Below are positions 4,400-12,820 of a stretch of 15,391 nucleotides of DNA, piece after piece (within the stretch, counting starts at the first letter, position 1; each line of letters begins with the position of its first letter). The DNA lies in contig DKYZ01000098.1 in assembly GCA_002493515.1 (NCBI GenBank), positions 1 through 15,391 on the forward strand. Reading direction: 5' to 3'. The position numbers and the translations under genes are program-made. The stretch comes from Porphyromonadaceae bacterium UBA7087. Its GTDB lineage: Bacteria; Bacteroidota; Bacteroidia; Bacteroidales; Muribaculaceae. The notes under the pieces were generated by a model. It was not told where the DNA came from, did no database searches, and saw only the letters and a program-made list of their open reading frames with translations.

Positions 4400-7369
4400 T
4401 TATTTGAAACGACGGTTGCCTTCGAGGGCCGGACCCTCGGATGCCACTGTCTGGTTCTTCTTACCGTTGCGACGGATAATCTGGTAAGCGATCGGTGCTG
4501 CGCAGTAGAGCGAGCAGAACGTACCCACGATCACACCGAAGATCATCGCGAACGTGAAGCTGCGGATGGTGTCGCCGCCAAGGAAGAAGATGCAGAGCAG
4601 CACGAGCAGCGTCGAGAACGACGTCATGATCGTACGTGTCAACGTCGTGTTAAGCGACTTGTTGAACGTAATGAAGCGGTCCTCCTTCGGATATATCTTC
4701 ATCATCTCGCGGATTCGGTCGAACACAACCACCGTATCGTTGATCTGATAACCGATGATGGTCAGCACAGCCGCGATAAACGACTGGTCGATCTCCATGG
4801 AGAAGGGGAGGAAGCCCCAGCATATCGAGTAGAAACCGATGATCAGGAACGCGGTCAGGGCCACGGCGCACACGGCGCCCACCGAGAAGGCGATGTTGCG
4901 GAAACGCAGAAGGATGTAGAGGAACATGCAGACAACTGCGATGCCCACTGCCCAGATTGCGTCACGCTTCATGTCGTCGGCCACCGAAGGACCTACCTTC
5001 TGGATCGAGATGATACCCTGGTTCTCGTCGGCCACGGTAAACGCCTCCTTGCTCATCACGCCGTTGGCGCCGGTGAGCTCCGGCTGCAGGGCCGTGTAGA
5101 GAAGGTCGGTGATCTCGTTGTCGATGCCCTCGGCATCGGAAGCGATCTTGTAGCTCGTCGATATACGCACCTTGGAGGGATCGTCGATGGTGATCACACC
5201 CACGCTGACGGTCTTGTCGCCGGCAGCATCCTGCATCGTGGTGAGCAGACGCTCCTGGATGTCAGCGGGGTTCACGTCCTTCTCAAACTGCACCACATAG
5301 TTGCGGCCTCCCGAGAAGTCGATGCCCTGGTTCATGCCGCGGATGGCGAGAGAGGCAATCGAGACAACGATGAGGAAAATCCATACGGCGGCAGCGCCCT
5401 TCCACTGGCCGAGGAAGTTGATCTTCGTGTTGGCGAGGAAATTGCGGCTGATGCCGGTCTCGAACGTCATGTTGGCGCAACGGCCGTTCTTGGTGATGAG
5501 GTCGAACGCGATGCGGGTGAGGAACACAGCCGTGAAGAAGGAGCAGACGAGACCGATGATGAGCGTCGTCGCGAAGCCCTTGATCGGGCCGGAACCGAAT
5601 ATCAGAAGGATGACACCCGTGATGACGGATGTGAGGTTGGAGTCGAAGATAGCCGAGAAGGCGTTGCTGTAACCCTCGGAGATTGCCTGGCGCAGCTTCT
5701 TGCCGTTCTTGAGCTCCTCCTTGGTGCGCTCGAAGATAAGCACGTTGGCGTCGACCGCCATACCCAGAGCGAGCACGATACCGGCGATACCGGAGAGCGT
5801 CAGCACGGCCTGCAGCGAGGCGAGGATACCGAGAGTGAAGTAGAGGTTGAGGATGAGGCCCACGTTGGCCACAAGACCCGGAATCACACCGTAGATGAGA
5901 ATCATGAAGATCATCAGCAGCACTATGGCCACGATGAACGACAGGAAGCCCTGCTGCACGGCCTCGGCACCGAGGCTCGGGCCGATGACGTTGTTGCTGA
6001 CCACGTCTACCTTGGCGCTCATCTTACCTGACTTGAGCACGTTGGCGAGGTCGTTGGCCTCCTCGGGAGAGAAGTTACCCGTGATCCGCGAGCTTCCGCC
6101 CGTGATCTCGTTGTTTACGTTCGGGAAGGAATATACGTTGTTGTCGAGCACGATTGCGATCGGGCGGCCGATGTTGTTGCGCGTGATGGTGGCCCACTCC
6201 TGTGCGCCGCGGTCGTTCATGCGCATGTTGACCATGTTGCCCTGCATGTTGTCGAACTCGGAGCTTGCCGAAGTCACGGCGTCACCCTCGAGAGCGGCCT
6301 CGCCCTTGAGGGCGATGAGCTGCCAGTAGGGAGTGGTGCGGTCCTCGCCATTGGCTTTCTTGAGAACGTTGCCGTTGGCGTCGGTCACGGGGAACTCCAC
6401 GGGCTTCACCTCCCAGACGGCGTTGAAGTCGGAGGGAAGTTTCTGCTTTGCCATGGGGGAGTTGAGGATGCTGTCCACCATCGCACGGTTGGCGGGAGCC
6501 ACGAGACCGATCACAGGCGAGCCGGCGCGCTGCGGGCCGCCGAGAAGCTGGATGAGGTTGACGTGGTTGACAGTGTCCTGGGCGGCATATGCGGCCGCGA
6601 AGCTGTTGAGGTCGTTGGCGATCTCGTTATAGTTGTATACCTCGAAGAACTCCAGGTTGGCTGAAGACTTGAGCAGGTCGGTGACACGCTCCGGCTCCTT
6701 CACGCCAGGGAGCTCGAGAAGAATCTGTCCGTTCTTGTCCTGGAGCTTCTGGATGTTGGGGGCCACGACGCCGAACTGGTCGATACGCGTGCGGAAGATG
6801 TTGAAAGCCGCGTCAACCTGGCTGTCGACCTGCTTCTGTAGAGCGGCCGTCACCTCGGCGTTGGAGGAATTGCTCTTGAGCGCTCCCATGAACTCACCCT
6901 CGCGGATGAAAAGACCCGACATGGCGCCCGGCTGGATAAACGAGGCCACCTTCGAGATGAAGTCCTTGTCGCTCCCCTTCACGCCCTCGGCCTCAGCCTT
7001 GCGGATGGCGTCGTTGATCTGGCGGAGCTGGGCGTCGCCCGAGGCGTACTGGCGGAGAATGTCGGGCACCGAGATCTCGAGCACCACGTTCATACCTCCC
7101 TTCAGGTCGAGGCCAAGACCGATTTCCATTTTGCGAACCTGGTTGTAGGTGTAGCCCAGGTAGACCTTCTCCTTGTCGATGGAGTCGTTGAATTGCTTCA
7201 GACTTTGTTTGTAGGCATCATTGGTCACGTCGCTCGTGCCCGCTGTCTTTGCGGCATATTCCTCGGCCTTTTTCTCGTAATGAGAGGTTACAAAGGAAAA
7301 TGAGATATAAAAACCGCAAATCAGGATCAAAAGGACGGCAATGGTGCTGATAAACCCTTTGTTCTGCAT
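4400..7369 (-). CDS. SecDF, fused protein-export membrane protein
   Basis: This 989-residue SecD-SecF fusion, typical of Bacteroidota, uses the proton gradient to assist SecYEG/SecA protein export across the inner membrane. It has an N-terminal membrane anchor (about 6-28), then LGLDLKGGMNVVLEI (85-99), the periplasmic P1 domain with TRIDQFGV (194-201) and SGKMSAKVDVVSNN (447-460), and SecD membrane helices at about 475-625 with GMAVDANVLIFER. Its Asp540 corresponds to the proton-relay Asp of the Thermus protein. The SecF half begins near 640 with GIDFSGGRNYVV (682-693). Its membrane helices carry GYQINDTVVVFDRIRE (Asp878) and TRT (Arg912), also relay positions. Everything looks intact. The gene is monocistronic, with a strong terminator after it. 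Confidence 0.97.
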   Translation of the reverse strand: MQNKGFISTIAVLLILICGFYISFSFVTSHYEKKAEEYAAKTAGTSDVTNDAYKQSLKQFNDSIDKEKVYLGYTYNQVRKMEIGLGLDLKGGMNVVLEISVPDILRQYASGDAQLRQINDAIRKAEAEGVKGSDKDFISKVASFIQPGAMSGLFIREGEFMGALKSNSSNAEVTAALQKQVDSQVDAAFNIFRTRIDQFGVVAPNIQKLQDKNGQILLELPGVKEPERVTDLLKSSANLEFFEVYNYNEIANDLNSFAAAYAAQDTVNHVNLIQLLGGPQRAGSPVIGLVAPANRAMVDSILNSPMAKQKLPSDFNAVWEVKPVEFPVTDANGNVLKKANGEDRTTPYWQLIALKGEAALEGDAVTSASSEFDNMQGNMVNMRMNDRGAQEWATITRNNIGRPIAIVLDNNVYSFPNVNNEITGGSSRITGNFSPEEANDLANVLKSGKMSAKVDVVSNNVIGPSLGAEAVQQGFLSFIVAIVLLMIFMILIYGVIPGLVANVGLILNLYFTLGILASLQAVLTLSGIAGIVLALGMAVDANVLIFERTKEELKNGKKLRQAISEGYSNAFSAIFDSNLTSVITGVILLIFGSGPIKGFATTLIIGLVCSFFTAVFLTRIAFDLITKNGRCANMTFETGISRNFLANTKINFLGQWKGAAAVWIFLIVVSIASLAIRGMNQGIDFSGGRNYVVQFEKDVNPADIQERLLTTMQDAAGDKTVSVGVITIDDPSKVRISTSYKIASDAEGIDNEITDLLYTALQPELTGANGVMSKEAFTVADENQGIISIQKVGPSVADDMKRDAIWAVGIAVVCMFLYILLRFRNIAFSVGAVCAVALTAFLIIGFYSICWGFLPFSMEIDQSFIAAVLTIIGYQINDTVVVFDRIREMMKIYPKEDRFITFNKSLNTTLTRTIMTSFSTLLVLLCIFFLGGDTIRSFTFAMIFGVIVGTFCSLYCAAPIAYQIIRRNGKKNQTVASEGPALEGNRRFK

Positions 7370-7498
7370 GTTGTTGGTTGGTTTTATTGTTATTTGTTGT
7401 TTTATTATACGGTCGATGGCAACGGCCGCGCCCCGCTCCCCTGACCCCGATTCGGCCCCGAAAGCTGGCTAAGTCGCTCCATCCGCGTTTTCAGCTTG

Positions 7499-7506
7499 CA
7501 AATATA
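7499..7506 (-). promoter_or_regulatory. Probable secDF promoter (-7 box)
   Basis: TATATTTG on the minus strand is a full match to the Bacteroidota -7 consensus TAnnTTTG. A TTTG lies 23 nt upstream (7533-7530), slightly further than the usual 19-21. It implies a leader of roughly 125 nt, rich in AACAA near the ATG and without a Shine-Dalgarno sequence. Confidence 0.55.
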
Positions 7507-7612
7507 GCGGTTTTTTTTGAGGTAACGGCCAAAAAAACAGATAAAAAACCTCAAACGACCCCCGCAGAGCCTTTTTTCTCGCTTTTTGGCCCTGTTTCTC
7601 CAAGTTTTTTCC

Positions 7613-7620
7613 TACTTTTG
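7613..7620 (+). promoter_or_regulatory. Probable promoter (-7 box) of the Big_5 lipoprotein gene
   Basis: TACTTTTG matches TAnnTTTG fully and lies 23 nt before the ATG at 7644. The nearest upstream TTTG (7585-7588) is 24 nt away, longer than the usual spacing, so the -33 element is uncertain. The secDF promoter faces away from it about 110 nt to the left. Confidence 0.55.
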
Positions 7621-7643
7621 AAGTCCAAAACCGCACCATAGAC

Positions 7644-9635
7644 ATGCACGACAGTCATAACACTCTGAAATACTTGCTTCTCGCACCCCTGGCGCTGCTG
7701 CTCGCGGCATGCGCCTCGATAGGCAACCCCTCCGGAGGCCCCCGCGACGAGGACCCTCCCCGGTTCGTTCGCTCCAACCCGGCCCCGGGCTCGCTCAACG
7801 TGAAACGTGACAAAATCGAGATTGATTTCGACGAGATCGTAAACGTAAAGGACGTATTCACCAAGGTCGTCGTCTCGCCCGTATCAAAATCCGTGCCCCG
7901 CGTCTCCTCGCAGGGGCACAAGGTCACGGTGCAGTTTGAGGACACCCTCCGGGCCAACACCACCTATACCATCGACTTCGGCAACGCAATCGAGGACAAC
8001 AACGAGGGGAACAAGCTGCAGGGCTTCGCCTACACGTTCTCCACCGGGCCCACGCTCGACACGCTGCGCATATCCGGCATGGTGCTCGATTCCAAAGACC
8101 TGGAGCCGCAGCAGGGTATGCTGGTGGGAGCCTATTCCAACCTGAGCGACACTGCATTCAAGACGCTACCCATGGAGCGTGTGGCAAAGACCGACGACCG
8201 CGGCCGGTTCACTATCCGCGGGCTCGCCCCGGGCACATACCGCGTCTTCGCCCTTCAGGACGTGGACAACGACTACCGCTGGGCCAATCCCGAGGAGAAT
8301 CTCGCTTTCCTCGACGTCACCGTCTCCCCTACTGCCACCCGGGAGGAGACCACCGACTCAATCTTCAACCTCAAGACAGGCGAGCTCGACACCGTAAAGA
8401 CACGCACACGCACCGTGTATCTCCCCAACGACATCCTGCTCCGGTCATTCAACACCGGCTACAAATCGCAGTATCTCGAGAAATACGAGCGCACCGACTC
8501 CACACGCATATTCCTGAAGTTCGGAGCCCCGGCGGCCGGTCTGCCAAAGGTGAGCGTAGTCGGGGCCCCCGACATGAAAGACTGGTATGTGATGGAGCGC
8601 AACGCCGCCAACGACTCCTTAATATATTGGCTGCGCCCTACGCTCGTGGCCACCGACACCCTGCGGCTGAGGGTGGACTATCTGCGTACCGACTCGCTGA
8701 GGCAGCTCTCCGCGGCCACCGACACGCTGCGATTCATCACCAACCGCCCGAAAGTGAAGAAAGCCAAGAAGAAAAAGGAGGAGGAGAAGAGCGACAGCGT
8801 TTCCGCGCCCAAGATACGGCTGCTCAACGTGCGTATAGTGGATGACGGCGCGCAGGAGGTCTGGAAACCGATGACCCTCGAGTTTGAGCATCCCCTCTCA
8901 CGGCTCGACACCGCCGCATTCCATATGGAGGTGAAGGTAGACACCGTCTGGAAGCCGGCCGACACGCAGCCGGTGCCCATTCCGGCCGACACGCTCTCCC
9001 CCCGCAGATACATCATTGATTATCCCTGGAGCTACGAGACGACCTACCGTCTGACGGTAGACTCTCTCGCCGCAGAGGGTATCTACGGGTTCCACAACGG
9101 GAAATACACGAAGGAGTTCTCCACCAAGAAGGAGGACGACTACTGCACTCTCACCTTCAACATATCAAACGGAGGCGACACCATTCCGGCGTTTGTGGAG
9201 CTGCTCAACGGCGACAATCCGGTGAGGCGGGTGAAGGTGGAGAACGGCGTGGCGTTTTTCCCGTTCCTTGCCCCGGGCAAGTATAACGCACGCTATTACG
9301 AGGATTTCAACGGCAACGGCCTGTATGACGCGGGTGATTACGACTCTCTGCGGCAGCCGGACCTCGTCTATTACTATCCCAAGTCGGTGAACATCAAGAA
9401 GAACTGGGACAAGACGGAGAGCTGGGACCTCTTTGCCACGGCTATCGACATGATGAAGCCGGAGGCCATAAAGAAGAACAAGCCGGAGGCCGACAAGCGC
9501 AATCGCCAGCGGATGAAAGACAACAAGGAGAGCGACGAGGAGGATGAGGAGGAGGAATACTTCGACCCGACCCGCAATCCCTTCGACCCCAACGACCGCG
9601 GACGCCGCGACCGCAACACGGGCCGCCTGCGCTGA
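7644..9635 (+). CDS. Large lipoprotein with N-terminal Ig-like (Big_5) domain
   Basis: This 663-residue lipoprotein has a signal peptide with lipobox LLAAC (Cys23). The segment CASIGNPSGGPRDEDPPRFV is the typical start of Bacteroidota Big_5 lipoproteins. The Big_5 domain spans about 36-136 (SNPAPGSLNV, KIEIDFDEIV, TYTIDFGNAI, YTFSTG). A carboxypeptidase-regulatory-like beta domain follows at about 140-210 (DDRGRFTIRGLAPGTYRVFA). The middle has a short Lys/Glu-rich linker, and later comes DFNGNGLYDAGDYDSL, a possible acidic loop. The tail is highly charged (a Glu/Asp run, then Arg/Asp). The protein is likely anchored to the outer membrane or facing the periplasm. Function is unknown; genes of this type are common single-copy genes in Bacteroidales. 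No frame break is seen. Confidence 0.85.
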   Translation: MHDSHNTLKYLLLAPLALLLAACASIGNPSGGPRDEDPPRFVRSNPAPGSLNVKRDKIEIDFDEIVNVKDVFTKVVVSPVSKSVPRVSSQGHKVTVQFEDTLRANTTYTIDFGNAIEDNNEGNKLQGFAYTFSTGPTLDTLRISGMVLDSKDLEPQQGMLVGAYSNLSDTAFKTLPMERVAKTDDRGRFTIRGLAPGTYRVFALQDVDNDYRWANPEENLAFLDVTVSPTATREETTDSIFNLKTGELDTVKTRTRTVYLPNDILLRSFNTGYKSQYLEKYERTDSTRIFLKFGAPAAGLPKVSVVGAPDMKDWYVMERNAANDSLIYWLRPTLVATDTLRLRVDYLRTDSLRQLSAATDTLRFITNRPKVKKAKKKKEEEKSDSVSAPKIRLLNVRIVDDGAQEVWKPMTLEFEHPLSRLDTAAFHMEVKVDTVWKPADTQPVPIPADTLSPRRYIIDYPWSYETTYRLTVDSLAAEGIYGFHNGKYTKEFSTKKEDDYCTLTFNISNGGDTIPAFVELLNGDNPVRRVKVENGVAFFPFLAPGKYNARYYEDFNGNGLYDAGDYDSLRQPDLVYYYPKSVNIKKNWDKTESWDLFATAIDMMKPEAIKKNKPEADKRNRQRMKDNKESDEEDEEEEYFDPTRNPFDPNDRGRRDRNTGRLR

Positions 9636-9656
9636 GTCTGAAAATTTAATAGCGTT

Positions 9657-9690
9657 TTTGTTGGTGATGTCGGATTTTTTTATTAACTTG
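9657..9690 (+). promoter_or_regulatory. Weak candidate promoter of the XRE/S24 gene
   Basis: TTTG at 9657-9660 is followed 22 nt later by TTAACTTG (9683-9690), which differs from TAnnTTTG at two places. The spacing is just above the usual range. Nothing better is visible in the 88-nt gap before the ATG at 9724. Confidence 0.35.
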
Positions 9691-9723
9691 CGGCCCGAAT
9701 AGGCACGTTATCATATTTTGGCT

Positions 9724-10464
9724 ATGAAAGAGATAGATTCTGACAACAACAGCAATATTATACCGACAGACAATCTGAAGACTAACGACAGCGACACAAA
9801 CATAAATGAGGAGAATGTGGCTCCGGCCGGCGTGAGGGAACGCCTCATGTACCTCCTGAAATACAAGCGCATGTCGCGCACCGAGTTCGCAAGGCGCCTG
9901 GGACTTTCAATCAATTACGTCGGTGCGATAAGGAAATCGCTCCCGTCGGTGCGTGTGCGACAGATCATGGAGCTTTTTCCCGACCTCAACCGCGACTGGC
10001 TACTTTACGGCGAGGGAGCGATGCTCAACCCCTCCGGCGACGAGCAACCGAGACGCCGCAGGGTCTACGAGATTCCCATGCTGCCCGTGCAGGCAGAGGC
10101 CGGCACCCTCTCGTCCATGTCGCAGGGGGTGATGCCATGCGATTGCGAGACCGTGATCTCTCCTGTTGACGCCGACCTGGCTATACAGGTGCGCGGCGAC
10201 AGCATGGAGCCGAATTTCAGCAACGGCGACACTCTGTTCATAAAGCGCATCAACGAGAAGAACTTCATCCCCTGGGGCAACCCGATGGTGATCGATACGG
10301 AGAACGGTGTGCTTGTCAAGGCAGTCTACCCCGTGGAAGGGGACAGCGAGATGATAGAGGCCCGCAGCTATAACCCCACCTATCCGCCGCTGCGCGTACC
10401 GACCGCCACCATCTACGGCCTCTACCAGGTGACGGGACGCATAAGCATATTCACCACCCTCTGA
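9724..10464 (+). CDS. XRE/S24-family LexA/CI-like repressor with intact peptidase dyad
   Basis: This 246-residue protein starts at ATG 9724. The frame can be extended two codons to a TTG, which is less likely. After a polar, Asn/Asp-rich leader (1-34) comes a helix-turn-helix at about 36-100 (MSRTEFARRLGLSINYVGAI). The S24 peptidase domain covers about 117-246. RGDSMEPNFSNGD gives the nucleophile Ser160, and GVLVKAVYP gives the general base Lys199. Ala126-Gly127 (VQAEAGTL) sits where LexA/CI-type proteins self-cleave. Such proteins derepress targets after RecA-stimulated autocleavage, or act as uncleaved phage-type regulators. No phage genes are nearby, so a stand-alone chromosomal regulator is likely. 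Its target is unknown; GTP- or stress-linked control would be a guess. Confidence 0.87.
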   Translation: MKEIDSDNNSNIIPTDNLKTNDSDTNINEENVAPAGVRERLMYLLKYKRMSRTEFARRLGLSINYVGAIRKSLPSVRVRQIMELFPDLNRDWLLYGEGAMLNPSGDEQPRRRRVYEIPMLPVQAEAGTLSSMSQGVMPCDCETVISPVDADLAIQVRGDSMEPNFSNGDTLFIKRINEKNFIPWGNPMVIDTENGVLVKAVYPVEGDSEMIEARSYNPTYPPLRVPTATIYGLYQVTGRISIFTTL

Positions 10465-10505
10465 CAGAGCCTCATGATACAGTGACATTTCCTGTCAAAC
10501 GACCT

Positions 10506-10562
10506 CATGCCGGAATTTTGTGCTGTTTTTTCACAGAATTTCGGCATGACTTATTGTTTTTT
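10506..10562 (+). terminator. Terminator after the XRE/S24 gene
   Basis: The arms 10506-10522 and 10532-10548 form a 17-bp stem (CATGCCGGAATTTTGTG on the left) in which two pairs are G-U wobbles, with a 9-nt loop rich in T. Eight bases after the stem comes a run of six T (10557-10562). The spacing to the T-run is a little long, but the stem is strong. It overlaps the upstream part of the next promoter. Confidence 0.7.
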
Positions 10563-10583
10563 AAATACTTATGATTAACTTTG
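10553..10583 (+). promoter_or_regulatory. Promoter of the secreted-protein gene pair
   Basis: ATTG (10553-10556), a 19-nt spacer and TAACTTTG (10576-10583) match the Bacteroidota promoter pattern, with a perfect -7 box. The start would be near 10590, giving a leader of about 105 nt to the ATG at 10695. The leader contains a GGCGGCA/TGCCGCC pairing (10607-10613 with 10638-10644). Confidence 0.7.
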
Positions 10584-10694
10584 TTCCGTGCAATTCATAA
10601 TTATGAGGCGGCACCCGATTTTTATAGACAGCAGGTATGCCGCCATATGTCGAACCATTTAAAGCATTTTTTTATGAATTGATTGTTACAGACA

Positions 10695-11251
10695 ATGAGA
10701 ATCATGACCGTCACTGCCTTGGCGGCATCTTTTGCCACTCCGGCCTCAGCCGAATGGGAACAGATCAACAAGCTCCCCGAGTCGGCTTCGCATTTCATCA
10801 CTTCGGAAGGGGTATTCCTGATGTCTGACCTGCGTCAGGACACCATGGACGGCGGAATCTACTATTCCGAGGACAAAGGACAGACCTGGACGAAAAGCGA
10901 CGTCAGAGACTACAACTACAACTGCTTCCTTGAGCTCAACGGCTACATCTTCGCCCCGGGAATCACTATGACCCCAACAACATGGAGAGCGGTCTCTGGA
11001 GATATGCCAAGAAAGACCTTATCTCAGGCGTGGAGGCAATCACCCGCGACGACATGAAGGTCAGCGTAAAGGGCGACCTCATGACCCTCGGAGCCATGGC
11101 CCAGAGCATCGTGATTTCCGACATCTCCGGCAGGCAGGCGCTCCGTCTGGCAGCTACATCGACAGCAGACCTCAGCGGGCTCGCCCCGGGGCTCTACGTC
11201 TACGAGATCATATCCGACGGCCGACGCACGGCCGGCAAGTTCGTGAAATGA
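10695..11251 (+). pseudogene. Frame-broken secreted BNR-repeat protein with T9SS sorting tail
   Basis: The first frame starts MRIMTVTALAASFATPASA, a signal peptide probably cut before EWEQ, and runs through GGIYYSEDKGQTWTKSDV, a BNR/sialidase-type repeat, to FAPG near 10960. The reading frame then changes: the second frame continues NHYDPNNMESGLWRYAKKDL and ends in a type IX secretion tail (GDLMTLGAMAQSIVISDISG ... LAPGLYVYEI ... GKFVK). Adding one base within the CCCCGGG run at 10954-10960 would join both parts into one protein of about 185 residues. Either a one-base loss, a deletion between repeats, or a sequencing error at this run would explain it. The product, if intact, would be secreted by T9SS and attached to the cell surface. 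It is followed after 1 nt by the next gene. Confidence 0.8.
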
Positions 11252-11252
11252 C

Positions 11253-12675
11253 ATGTGCGATATGCTGACCAGACTATTTCCGGTCTTGCTGACGCTCACG
11301 CTGGCACCCTCCTTCACCCTGTCGGCTGAAGGAGGGCCCGGCGACCGGACCGGATATTACCATTGCGATTTCAACGGGGGAGCAATTCCGGAAGGTATCA
11401 CCACCATCGACAACGACGGGCAGCCCCTGCATTTCACCATGGTGCAGCTCGGATTCGCAGAACGTGATTCCTGGATTTGCACCCGCGAGGGACGCAACGA
11501 GAGCTACTACGCTGCCTCCGCGTCGAGGCACAAGGTGGAGAAGGGAGAGGAACCTGTGGCCGCTTCCGACTGGCTCGTGACCCCGCGCGTCTGGATATGC
11601 GGGGGCGAGGCGCAGCTCTCCTGGAGATCGATGTCGGTCAACGAGCAACGCAACACCCCCTCTACCTACGGGGTCTTCGTCTCCGAGACCGGCAACACCG
11701 TGGCCGACTTCACGCAGTCTCCCCTGCTTACCGTCACCGACACTGAGCTAAACGCCTGGACCGCGCATACCCTCGACCTGAGTGCATACACCGGAAAGAG
11801 GATATACGTGGCTTTCGTCAACATGACCCTCGACGGGGAGGTGCTCGCCATCGACGACATCGACATCTCGGGGCTCAAGGGTCTGTCTGACATCGAGGTG
11901 ACTCCGGGGGAGATATATGCCGGACCCGAGACATTCCGCATCGGAGGTACGATAACGGCATGCTCCGACGAGACGGTAGATGCCCTGTCGCTCCGCTGCG
12001 AGGTGGAGGGACGCACCCTTGAGGCCGAGTACTCCGGTCTAGGGTTGGGATACGGCGAAAGCTTCCGTTTTGAATTCGACGAGGAGATACATGCGGTCTA
12101 CGGAGACAAGGTGGGATTCACGCTTACACCTCTCGTAAACGGCACGGAATACGATCCCATCGCCATGGAAAGCCTGATTCTCAACTTCGAGCCGCGCCGC
12201 AATGTCGTGATCGAGGAGTTCACGGGCATGTGGTGCGGATTCTGTCCGCAGGGCATTGTGGCGTTCGACATCCTTGAGGAGAAAAATCAAGGCTGGCGAG
12301 CCATACGAGTTCAGACAGACGTTCAAGTTGCCGGGAAGTATCCTCGACAACGCAAATCTCAATGTGGTCGGCCTCATCCTTGACCGTGCCACGGGAGAGG
12401 TGATGAATGCCGTCAGCGTAAAACCGGCGGTGGCCGGAATCGGCTCGCCCGTATATTCTTCGGGAGTCTCCGTAAGCAGAAACGGAAATGTCCTTACGCT
12501 TTCCCATCCGGACGGTGGCAATTTCAAGGCTACTCTCGTGGACCTTTCCGGAGCGACCGTGAGAACCGTCACGGCAACAGGAGCGGCTGAGATATCCACC
12601 TACGGACTTTCCGGCGCATACCTCCTGCTCATCGACTCAAAGGAGGGCCATTCCTCTTTGAAACTTATCCTGTAG
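11253..12675 (+). pseudogene. Internally deleted, frame-shifted secreted protein (adhesin-like plus Omp28/thioredoxin-like domain, T9SS tail)
   Basis: The first frame (ATG 11253) has a signal peptide (MLTRLFPVLLTLTLAPSFTL), a cleaved-adhesin/choice-of-anchor-J-type beta domain at about 35-207 (SDWLVTPRVW, IYVAFVNMTLDGEVLAIDDI) and the start of an Omp28/thioredoxin-like domain: VVIEEFTGMWCGFCPQG with CGFC at 328-331. Near 12275-12295 the homology changes frame. The second frame reads AGEPYEFRQTFKLPGSILDN and then VVGLILDRATGEVMNAV, typical of the last strands of Omp28-like proteins, and ends in a T9SS tail (GNVLTLSHPDGG ... STYGLSGAYLLLIDSKEGHS). The middle of the thioredoxin-like domain is missing, so this is a deletion, not only a point frameshift. 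The first-frame product would end at 12383 with junk residues and no sorting tail. Confidence 0.82.
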
Positions 12676-12712
12676 CATACGGAATATATCAGTCTGCTTT
12701 TCCATTCTGTCC

Positions 12713-12774
12713 TGCAGGCTGTGGCCAACTTGAAAAAATCGCTGAGACCGTCATGGTCCCAGCGATTTTTATGT
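12713..12774. repeat. Left 62-bp direct repeat flanking the DUF1016 gene
   Basis: This copy is identical to 14036-14097 except at 12754 (T here, C at 14077). It starts TGCAGGCTGTGGCCAACTTG, contains a terminator hairpin and ends CGATTTTTATGT. The sequences outside it diverge at once on both sides. The distance between copies is 1323 nt, start to start. It lies 38 nt after the stop of the broken Omp28-like gene. Confidence 0.97.
12734..12770. terminator. Bidirectional terminator in the left repeat
   Basis: AAAAATCGCTG (12734-12744) pairs with CAGCGATTTTT (12760-12770). Inside it GACC (12746-12749) pairs with GGTC (12755-12758), leaving an A/C mismatch and a 5-nt loop. A- and T-runs at both ends let it work in both directions. 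It would end the transcript of the secreted-protein gene pair. Confidence 0.9.
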
Positions 12775-12808
12775 TCTATTGAATACCCTTGAATCGGAAT
12801 ATAATCCG

Positions 12809-12816
12809 TAACTTTG
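12809..12816 (+). promoter_or_regulatory. Promoter -7 box of the DUF1016 gene
   Basis: TAACTTTG is a perfect TAnnTTTG box located just inside the left repeat, so the gene carries its own promoter. A TTG at 12789-12791 is 17 nt upstream, a little close for a -33 element. Transcription would start near 12820-12823, at or just after the first possible ATG (12821). Confidence 0.55.
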
Positions 12817-12820
12817 CAAA

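Noticed and set aside
7378..7641. Open frame in the gap between secDF and the Big_5 lipoprotein
   Set aside because: The composition is low-complexity and the frame overlaps both divergent promoter boxes; no protein family is visible.
10607..10644. GGCGGCA/TGCCGCC pairing in the leader of the BNR gene as a riboswitch or RNA thermometer
   Set aside because: It is a single 7-bp stem with a 24-nt loop, far from the start codon, with no conserved aptamer features.
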